Source: Sorghum bicolor
Taxonomy: Eukaryota > Streptophyta > Magnoliopsida > Poales > Poaceae
Length of the DNA: 64,000 bases
Assembly (NCBI RefSeq): GCF_000003195.3
Contig: NC_012870.2
Coordinates: 25,350,501-25,414,500 of the forward strand
Direction of reading: 5' to 3'
The first letter of the stretch is position 1; each line of letters starts with the position of its first letter. Made by a program: the position numbers and the translations under genes. Shown piece after piece: positions 56,200 to 64,000 of the stretch. The notes under the pieces were generated by a model, which was not told the DNA's origin, made no database searches, and was given only the letters and a program-made list of their open reading frames with translations.

Positions 56200-57020
56200 T
56201 TTTATTTTTGGCAAAAAATTATCACACCCATGTCCTATATTGTGTCTGTCCCTAAGTGCCACCGAGAATTTGAGGGCACAATAGCATATTCGCTTGATCT
56301 TATCTGCGGAATATGCCAATCATTCAACAATGTGTTTCTTTCATAATAAATCAGCGAACAATACTTCATAGTTTTTCTGTCAAGCGAACAGGAGTGCGAA
56401 TGACAAGTGTGTACACATTCTCTGATGGCACATAAGAACAGATCGTTGCATCTTAATCAAAAGCTGTTGGCTTAAGTGATGTCCAATTGTTTATGCATAT
56501 CATTGCATCTTAATCAAAAGCTGCTCACTTATGTGGATAGATGAAGTTGATACATTTTTTATAAGCAATATATTATCAAAGGAGTGTCAATACTAATTTA
56601 TTGACCAATTTAGGAACTAAACTATTTAGAATACAAATCTGGTGTTATAAATCCTGGAAATTAAGCCTGTGTTTGTACTTACGGGAGTGCTCATCCAGTC
56701 AAGGGGATTCCAGTGCAGATCCTAAGCCACGAGCCCAAGGCAAAGCAACCATGTGACATACAATTTAGACATTAATACTATTATCTTTGTTCATTTAATC
56801 TGCCAACATCAATATGTTTTGTTATTGGATATTCCTAACATGTACAGTTTTATAGAGCTGAGTTTTCTTTTAGTTGAGATTGTAATTATCATTTAGATTA
56901 TGGTAAAAAAATTAGTGAATGGATACTGAACTTTTGATTTCGGTAAATTAGGTGCTATATGTCCATGGAATTATATAGTACCTTTATTCACAAATAAAAG
57001 GAATTTTGACATCTACAACG
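56200..57020. other. unassigned AT-rich stretch
   Basis: No gene. A short direct repeat (CATTGCATCTTAATCAAAAG region, about 56450 and 56505) is the only structure seen. Confidence 0.45.
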
Positions 57021-57046
57021 CACATGAATATTATTGTATATATTTT

Positions 57047-57080
57047 TTGCTCCGTCGCAACGCACGGGCAGTTACCTAGT
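57047..57080 (+). mobile_element. Helitron-like 3' terminus
   Basis: TGCTCCGT CGCAACGC ACGGGCA can form a short hairpin, followed by GTTAC and CTAGT. A hairpin about 10 bases before CTRR and a following T is the Helitron 3' end signature. The 5' end was not found. Confidence 0.55.
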
Positions 57081-57120
57081 AAAACTATAAGACACATCAC
57101 TGAGCACGACCTCCTTGCCC

Positions 57121-57419
57121 GCAAAATAGAAAAAAAAAGAACATTACACACATGCATGATAGGAAACTACTGAGGTTTAATCCTAATTATGACATCATTA
57201 TACTGATGAACTGATCCACCACAGAATTGAACGAGTCTCTTTTTTCTTATTGCAATTCCAACAAGTTATATGAAGTAGATTTATATATTTTCTTTGAACT
57301 CATGCAAAGGCCGGAATAAAGACTATTCCATTATATCATAAAAAGGGCAAGAAGATCGAGATCTCTATAATGCAGTAACCTGTGGTAATAATCTAGACGC
57401 CGGATCCCATGGCAATGGA
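57121..57419 (-). other. 3' flank of the paralogue, empty CACTA-1 site
   Basis: Matches 7960-8253 and continues without interruption (at about 57410) into sequence matching 22788 onward, so it shows the site before CACTA-1 insertion. Confidence 0.85.
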
Positions 57420-57576
57420 TAATCCTGCAAATAAATTAAGAGCCAGTACATACAACAATTAATAATGTAGTAATTTTGCAACCAAGTGCTTAGCAAGCAC
57501 GTATTAATAATTCCATATGTGTGATCGATCTGAACAAGAAGTACCTGCATTCTGCTTCTGCTAGTACTAATAAAGA

Positions 57577-58835
57577 TCATTTCCGGCAGGTGCCGGAGCT
57601 GGTGCAGCCGGAGTCTGCCCCAAACGTGCCTGAATGTACAGTGAGCGAAACAAATCAAGATTCAGGCAAACGCCCACGAACATATAGAGAACCCAAACAT
57701 AGGCAAATCAAGAAGCGATGTACTCCCTCCTTCCCAAATTGTAAGTCGTTTGACTTTTTTTACCTCAAGTTTGACCACTCGTCTTATTCAAATAATTTGT
57801 GCAAATATAGTCTAATTTTAAGTCATTCTTGAAGAACTTTTATTAATAAACCAATACACAACAAAAAAAAAGTGATATTTTGTACAAAATTTTGAAAAAG
57901 ACGAGTGGTCAAACTTAATATTAAAAAAGTCAAACGACTTATAATTTGAGATGGATTGAGTACTACTATCTTAAAGCTGCTGTCGATGCAAGGCATGGAG
58001 GTGTCGTTGAGCATGTTTTTGAACCCCGGCTTGCAGCGGCACTGGTAACTGACGCCGGCGCCCTTCTCGCAGTCACCACCTATGCCGCAGTTGACGGGGA
58101 AGCATTCTGCATGCATGGACATGGAGACGAAACAAGACTTGGCTCATAAACGGATGACTGGTCGATCGAGGACAAGCCAGAGGACTAGAAGATAGATCAA
58201 ACTGTCATCCGTTTCTCTTGCGTGGCAGCACGTAAATGGTCTGTGAGGCGGTGACTTACGGTCTAGACTCTAGAGGAACGTCCGGTATCGTTACGGTAAG
58301 GTTGAGACAGGCACTACTGAAGAGAAATGAGAAATATACAGCTTCATCAGCTTGAGGCCTCTTCTTCCAGAATCAGATGGGGTTGAAGACAAAATAAAAA
58401 ATTGAATATCTGATCTCTAAAATTAAAGATCATGGTTAATTTATTTCAAACCAGAAAAATATGAAAGCAGTACCAGTTTTCTTCTAAAAATGTGACCTCT
58501 ATGTTGACGCTCTATTAAAAGAGTTATTTGAATTTTGTTTGCTTTAAAAAAATAATGAGCATACAATTTACAATACATGATCTTTTAGATGATCGAGTAG
58601 ATTTTTATTATATTTTATAGAATCACAACCAACCTTGAAATGAGCGAGAGGACCAAATTTCGCCAGTTTTTGATAATAGTGTAATTTCGCCAGTTTTTGA
58701 TAATAGTATAATTGGAGGGTGATGCCTGCATGGAATGGATCGAATTATATTGAAGCTCCTACCAGTACCAGCCGTAGCGGCAATTACTACGGCGAGGAGG
58801 AGCGCCACGAGCGTAGCGGGCGCTGCAGCAGGCAT
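57577..58835 (-). pseudogene. EGF-like gene paralogue, decayed
   Basis: Exon 1 (58835-58763) encodes a signal peptide (MPAAAPATLVALLLAVVIAA) if translation starts at the second ATG; an extra 10 bases shift the original ATG out of frame. Exon 2 is absent. The exon 3 equivalent (58316-58260) has lost the aligned acceptor context and gained bases that shift frame (CTAGAGTCTAGA). Exon 4 (58106-57975) is intact in length (CGIGGDCEKGAGVSYQCRC) but its donor is TT instead of GT. Exon 5 (57629-57577) lacks about 29 bases and ends early at TGA. A Stowaway MITE sits in intron 4. It arose by segmental duplication of the locus at 22925-38329. Confidence 0.87.
57723..57960. mobile_element. Stowaway MITE in intron 4 of the paralogue
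   Basis: Ends CTCCCTCCTTCCCAAATTGT and its imperfect complement (ATAATTTGAGATGGATTGAG), flanked by TA at 57721-57722 and 57961-57962. 238 bp. Confidence 0.92.
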
Positions 58836-59020
58836 GCATGCTAGCTCTAGCCATGGACGATGACTCTATCATTTAGGAGATTAACAGTAGGAAGGATGGA
58901 TTCACAAGAGTGAAAGTTCATCTATAAAGGGAGAAGCTCTAATTTTGATAGGAGATATGTTAATTTTTTGGTAGTAAGATATGTTTAGTTTGTTTCGCCT
59001 CCTGATGGAGTTTGTACTTA

Positions 59021-59263
59021 GGCCTTGTTTAGATCCGAAAAAAATTTAGATTTCAACACCGTAGCACTTTTGTTTTTATTTGACAAACATTGTCCAATCA
59101 TAGAGTAATTAGGCTTAAAAAATTTATCTCACGATTTACAGACAAATTATGTCATTAGTTTTTATTTTCATCTATATTTATCACTTCATGCATGTGCCGC
59201 AACATTCGATGTGACGAAAAATCTTAAAAAGTTTTTTGTTTTCGGGGTGAACTAAACAAAGCC
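59021..59263. mobile_element. GGCCTTGTTTA-family MITE, 243 bp
   Basis: GGCCTTGTTTAGATCC ... GAACTAAACAAAGCC, flanked by TTA on both sides (59018-59020, 59264-59266). Confidence 0.92.
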
Positions 59264-59429
59264 TTATATCCATTCGCTTGTTTACATAGGGTTCGCTCTA
59301 TTTAAATTATAAGATATTTTAGTTTTTTAGATACGTTGTGTTATGTATCTAAACATAATTTATATCTAAGCAGGGACTTGGTAAAAATTATGTACATATA
59401 AAGCTAAGTCGATCATGCATGTCGTACGG

Positions 59430-59800
59430 CGGTACCTCCTTGTTCCTGTCAACCCTTCTTTATTGATTTCTCCTCTTTGGAAAAATGCCCCGCTCAAAAT
59501 AATATTTGGACCCAGCACGTATTCTTTATACTAAAACAAATAGATAAAGTTTATCACGTCCAAGTTAGACAGCAACGACGAAACATCCCGAAAGCTCATC
59601 TCATCGAAGCCAAATTCTGTATCTACTACTTCCAAGTCCCCAAAATATGTTTTTCCTCGTTGCCATCCCATCTGAGTCACAGTTATTACTTATAGCTAGC
59701 TGTTTTTGAACTAAAATGACTAGAAAAGGATATATATACATAATAGGTAGGAGAACACACACGGATATACATACGGGAGCAGCCATGTATTCTTATTAAT
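59430..59800. repeat. upstream flank shared with the EGF-like gene
   Basis: Matches 39590-39870 in order (GTATCTACT, CCAAAATATG, CTAGCTGTT, GGATATA...ACACGG, CATACGGGAGCA.CCATGTATTCT), extending the segmental duplication about 0.9 kb upstream of the paralogue. Confidence 0.8.
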
Positions 59801-60087
59801 GTCATGATTGTACAAAATTATAAAATGACTCAGAACTAATATTTGTAAGGTGCTTGATTTGAGAAATCATTCCATTATTCTATAGACGAGATTGTGTATT
59901 ATAAAAACATTAGAGCGACACTATGCCTACCCGGTGCACTAGGCGTCTAGGCTAGCCATGGTTTCATTCTAATATTGAATACTAAATTAAAAAAGATAAC
60001 TTAGGAAGATAATTTATATTACTTCTATAATCAAACATTAATTAACAAAATAACATGTTGTCTAAATAACAAAAAAACAAGGAACTA

Positions 60088-60345
60088 CTCACTCCATTCC
60101 AAACTATAAGACATTCTAAGAATCTTAGAAAGTTAAAGCGTCCTAAGTTTGACCAAAACTATAAAAAAATACAAAGATTGATAACCAGAAATAGTTATAC
60201 TATAAAAATATAATTGATGAAGAATCTAATAATACTTACTTAGTATCATAAAATATTATTATATTACCATATAAATTTGGTCAAACTTTAGATCTTTTGA
60301 CTCTCTAAGATTCTTGGAATGTTTTATAATTTGGAATGGAGGAAG
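60088..60345. mobile_element. Stowaway-like MITE
   Basis: CTCACTCCATTCCAAACTATAA pairs with TTATAATTTGGAATGGAGG; internal arms AAGTTTGACCAAAACTAT and TTTGGTCAAACTTTAG also pair. TA at 60086-60087; the right TA is blurred. Confidence 0.75.
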
Positions 60346-60478
60346 ATTAACATGTTAGAGAAGTGATAAATTGATAATATTATTCAGAGACGGAATACAT
60401 GCATGCAATTCTTAATTCTTATTTTTTTTTCTTTTTTGAGTTCACTTTGGCACTCATGGCCTGTCATTAACAAACATA

Positions 60479-62178
60479 CACTACCGGATAGCAGGGGTTT
60501 GTCGTGTGCCTGGCGCACACGACAAAGCCCAGATTACACACGGCGAAGGCTTTGCCGTGTGTTGCTCACGGCAAAGAACACACGGCAAACTCGTTCACGG
60601 TGAACTCTATTTTTACTCACGGCCAAATTATGGGCACACGGCGAAACTTTGCCGTGAGTCAATCTTGACACACGGCAAAGAAAAGATAACGAACGGCGGG
60701 AGACGGCCTAACGGCAGGGTTTGCCGTGTGTCACCATGTAGACATGTGCTAGGGTTGGGCACACGGCAAACCCCAACGAAAAAAATCTAAAGATTTCTTT
60801 GCTCTTAGCCACTGCACCACACTATGACTTGTGTTTATATTGTATTTCGGTTGCTCAAATATTATATCAAATTATGTGTAAATTGATAATTTGAGGTCCT
60901 AAATGATTTCAAATCAAAAAGTTGTCAACTACAAAGTTTCATAACTTTTTGGGATATACAATTTTCATTTAGGGAGTTTCTCCATCCGAGGTCGTTTACA
61001 AAATTTGAATTTCAAATTTGAGAAATTCAAACGTAGTTTTTGCATGACAAGATGATTCCAAAATAAAAAGTTGTCAACTACAAAGTTTCATAACTTTTTG
61101 AGATCTACAAAGTTTACTAGAGTTTTTCCATCCGAGGTTATTTTTAGAATTGAAATTTTAAAATTTTCAATTAAAATGCTGAAAATAATTAAGAAATAGT
61201 AAACAATTTCGAAAATTTTCTAAACTTGGACACGACACAACCTATATGGTGCAGTGCCTATAGAAAAAGTTTTAAAATCAAATTCAAATATAAAAGTCAA
61301 ATCTACTCCAACTCATGCTTCTTTACTCATATCTCTGTGAAACTTCTTCAAAGATTATCTGGTTTCTATACATCATACATGACAACTTGTTCGAAATCTT
61401 TCCAAACTTTTTTTATGGCCTCTATGTATGATAACATGACATATGTATAAGTTTCAGAATTTATGGAATAAAATAGCATTTATTAGAATTTTCGAAATGT
61501 ACCGACGCATGTTCCGCGTCGTGTCTCCTAACCACGACATTCAAAAGTCATTTCCGTTTTGAATGTGTGTTCTTAGACATGGTTGGGTAACATGAATATC
61601 AATTTTTTGATATTTTTTTCCAACTATTTCACTGACTCGTAGTTCAAATTTGAACGTAACCGGAAAAATAAAAATAAATAATATTAATTGCAAAAATATA
61701 GCAAACATGTTTCAAATTTTATGAAATTTGAGTATGGAGTTACAAATGGTGAATGTGTAGAGAAGAAAAAATTTGGAGAGCAAAAACTGAAAAAAGATAA
61801 ATTGTTTGCCGTGTGTCGCACCCCTGGCACACGACAAAGTTTGTGTTTGCCGTTTGCCAGCCTCAAGCACACGGCAAACCCAGGCTTTGCCGTGTGCCTA
61901 ACGGCCGCACACGGCAAACGTTGACGGTTGGAGGTGGACGTTAGCGTGGGTTAGCTTTTGCCGTGTGCCCTGTTTTTGCCGTGTGTTGCTCACGGTAAAA
62001 ATTTGAGTTCGCCGTGTGCCTGGTGTTTGCCGTGTGCAACACACGGCAAAGAACAGATATACCGTGTGCCTAGCGTTTGCTGTGTGCTTGGATTGGACAC
62101 ACGACAAACTCGACCTTTGCCGTGTGTTGCTCACGGCAAACGGGCGGACACACGGCAAAGGCCGGCTCTCCGATAGTG
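60479..62178. mobile_element. CACTA-4, 1.7-kb non-autonomous element
   Basis: Ends CACTACCGGATAGCAGGGG and (complement) CACTATCGGAGAGCCGG, flanked by ATA (60476-60478, 62179-62181). Subterminal blocks (60500-60775, 61800-62165) carry many copies of TTTGCCGTGTG / CACACGGCAAA. The middle is AT-rich and non-coding, with duplicated CAACTACAAAGTTTCATAAC segments, so it relies on a transposase from elsewhere. Confidence 0.94.
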
Positions 62179-62242
62179 ATAGACTCGACGAAATCGCGAG
62201 TCGCAAGATTCTTTACAAATTCCGAGAGGGGATCATCCCCTT

Positions 62243-62560
62243 TCATATCTTCGTATTAGTAACGATAACGACCTGACAAAAGTTGAGGGCGTGCTCGAGG
62301 ATGCTTTGCTAACCTCGATAGTCTCCCTCCGGTCGCCATTTGTGTGTGATCATGGCTGATGTCATCGACTCATGGCAAATTCAATTCTTCTTGCCCGTGC
62401 GAGTATAGAGCTTTCATATCTCCGTATTAGTAACGATAACCACCTGACAAATGTTGAGGGCGTGCTCAAGGATGCTAGCTAACCTCGACAGCCCCATCGC
62501 CAGTTGTGTGTGATCATGGCTGATGTCATTAATTCATCACAAACTTTTCTTGTAACTAGA
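62243..62560. repeat. tandem duplication, unit about 165 bp
   Basis: TTTCATATCTTCGTATTAGT...GAGGGCGTGCTCGAGG...GTGTGATCATGGCTGATGTC is repeated once with modest divergence. Confidence 0.88.
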
Positions 62561-62795
62561 TCAGTGCCTGTGTGTTGCATCGGATTATAATTTTTTATCT
62601 AAAACCATAGTATAATATTACAAAGACACGGACACGGACATGGACGCATAAGCTTTAAGGACTTTGTAAGGTGGATACATAGATCTGGTCTTCTTATCGA
62701 AATCGCGTAAGATGTGTGGATGCGTTATTTCCAAGTGGAGGATGATTTCGGACATGTGAGCAGGAAACAAGATTTGGTATCACCAGGCAGTCTTA

Positions 62796-63038
62796 GGCCT
62801 TGTTTACTTCGAAAATTTTTGACAAAATGAACACTGTAGCAATTTTGTTTGTATTTGACAAATATTGTTCAATCATGAACTAACTAGGCTTAAAAGATTC
62901 GTCTCGTCAATTCCGACCAAACTGTGCAATTAGTTTTTATTTTTATCTATATTTAATACTTCATGCATACGTCTAAAGATTCGATGTGACGAGGAATCTG
63001 AAAAATTTTGCAAAATATTTGGGAACTAAACAAGGCCT
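62796..63038. mobile_element. GGCCTTGTTTA-family MITE, 243 bp
   Basis: GGCCTTGTTTACTTCG ... GGGAACTAAACAAGGCC, flanked by TTA (62793-62795, 63039-63041). Ends are the best conserved of the family in this window. Confidence 0.92.
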
Positions 63039-63052
63039 TATATATAGAGAAC

Positions 63053-63080
63053 TAGAAATATGCCCATACCATGGGGCAAC
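63053..63080 (-). mobile_element. Helitron-like 3' terminus, minus strand
   Basis: On the minus strand TTGCCCCATGGTATGGGCAT forms a hairpin (TGCCCCAT / ATGGGCA), then ATTT and CTAG followed by T. The element would extend right; its 5' end was not found. Confidence 0.5.
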
Positions 63081-63099
63081 AAAATTTTATCCACATCTA

Positions 63100-64000
63100 A
63101 GGCAACGCGTGTCACTTGCGGTTTATACAAATTGTATTAAGAATTTTAAAATATAATTATATAAAAATATGAAGCATATTTCATGATCTTTATCACCTAT
63201 ATCATGTAGATCAAGTTTATAGAAACCTAAAACAATTTGTTTCGCTTTTGTATTAGAGTAACTTCAAGGGTTTCTTTACATCGTACCTAATTTATATTAA
63301 TAGAGGTTTTGTCAAGAAAATACCCTCCTATTAATTTTTTTAATTGGATTTTTAAATATAAACATCCTCTATTCTGGATTTTTTCTAACCAAAGATATGG
63401 CTCTCGACGACACACACAAGAAAACAATTTTAATCAAATAATTCTCTAAATGATAATTTAGAGAGTAAATTTTAAAAATACTCTTGGAGATGCTCTTAGT
63501 AATTATTTATTTTTTTAATTTTTAATATACATTTTTGGAAATAAATAAAAAACTAATAAACACTTTTACATTGGGAACCCTAGCTATCTTCAAAATTATT
63601 CACGTCTTCCTCTAGCGAACGTGATGTCATTCTCCCACCTAAAACAGCAACGGACTCGTCCTTACGTGTGGTCACACCAGGCCATCTGTTTGTGTCACGG
63701 TCGCTTGGACTACTGGGCCACGCGCGCACGCCCGAGCGTGGGCTGAGCCGCAGTTTTTTTAATTTTTTATTTAATATTTTATTAATAACTGCATCTAGAA
63801 AAATTGTCCTTTTGGTCGATAATGCCATCACACCAACGCATGTGGCGTCGCAAGATCTGCCATGTTGCACGTCGTTTTTAACATGAGAAACCTTGTTATT
63901 GTTTTATTGCGTCACCTGGAGTTGCGTGATAAAACTAAACATTCAAAAAATCATAACTCTTTAATAAGGTGTAAGATTGTGGGGGTATAAACCCCTATAC
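63100..64000. other. unassigned AT-rich stretch to window end
   Basis: No supported gene; ORFs at 63580-63886 are short and match nothing I recognise. May be the body of the Helitron-like element ending at 63053. Confidence 0.4.

Noticed and set aside
63580..63886. 96- and 72-codon ORFs near the window end
   Set aside because: Overlap in opposite strands, low-complexity products, no recognised family.

Overview
The window looks like a repeat-dense stretch of a grass nuclear genome, most likely a panicoid such as sorghum or a relative. The evidence is intron-bearing coding regions, CACTA (En/Spm) transposons with blocks of subterminal repeats, Ty1/copia and Ty3-type LTR elements, Stowaway and Tourist MITEs with TA or TTA/TAA duplications, and Helitron-like ends. 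The genus is inference. I saw no bacterial features, tRNA or rRNA genes.

Layout. (1) 1-6718: a minus-strand Sirevirus-like copia element cut by the window start, carrying a solo LTR (309-1401, 5-bp duplication AGCTA) inside pol. (2) 8254-22784: a complete 14.5-kb CACTA element (CACTA-1) with a broken TNP2 transposase gene and an apparently intact TNPA-Ulp1 protease gene. (3) 22925-38329, minus strand: a five-exon host gene for a small secreted cysteine-rich EGF-like protein. Its 14.4-kb second intron holds a second CACTA element (CACTA-2, about 25012-37058), which encodes an intact TNP2, a small GRF zinc-finger/membrane protein and a broken TNPA-Ulp1 gene. (4) 40810-53990: a three-level nest, in which a copia remnant is split by CACTA-3 (41593-53415), itself split by a 7.6-kb LTR retrotransposon (42521-50160) with tandem protease remnants and no reverse transcriptase. 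(5) 54000-57100: MITEs, unidentified gene fragments and a Helitron-like 3' end. (6) 57577-58835: a decayed paralogue of the EGF-like gene, lacking exon 2, which also preserves the empty site of CACTA-1. (7) 59000-64000: MITEs, a 1.7-kb non-autonomous CACTA (60479-62178), a local tandem duplication and a second Helitron-like end.

How the parts relate. The one convincing host gene survives although one CACTA lies in its intron and another lies 140 bp past its stop codon. The two large CACTAs share one plan: terminal repeats, a first promoter with TNP2, a spacer with about 300-bp direct repeats, then an internal copy of the subterminal repeat next to a TATA box, a GC-rich leader, a long intron and a TNPA-like gene ending in a Ulp1-type cysteine protease. 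Each keeps one of its two main genes intact, and not the same one. This duplicated subterminal repeat at an internal promoter, with the TNPA-Ulp1 fusion and the extra GRF protein, is the most interesting system in the window.
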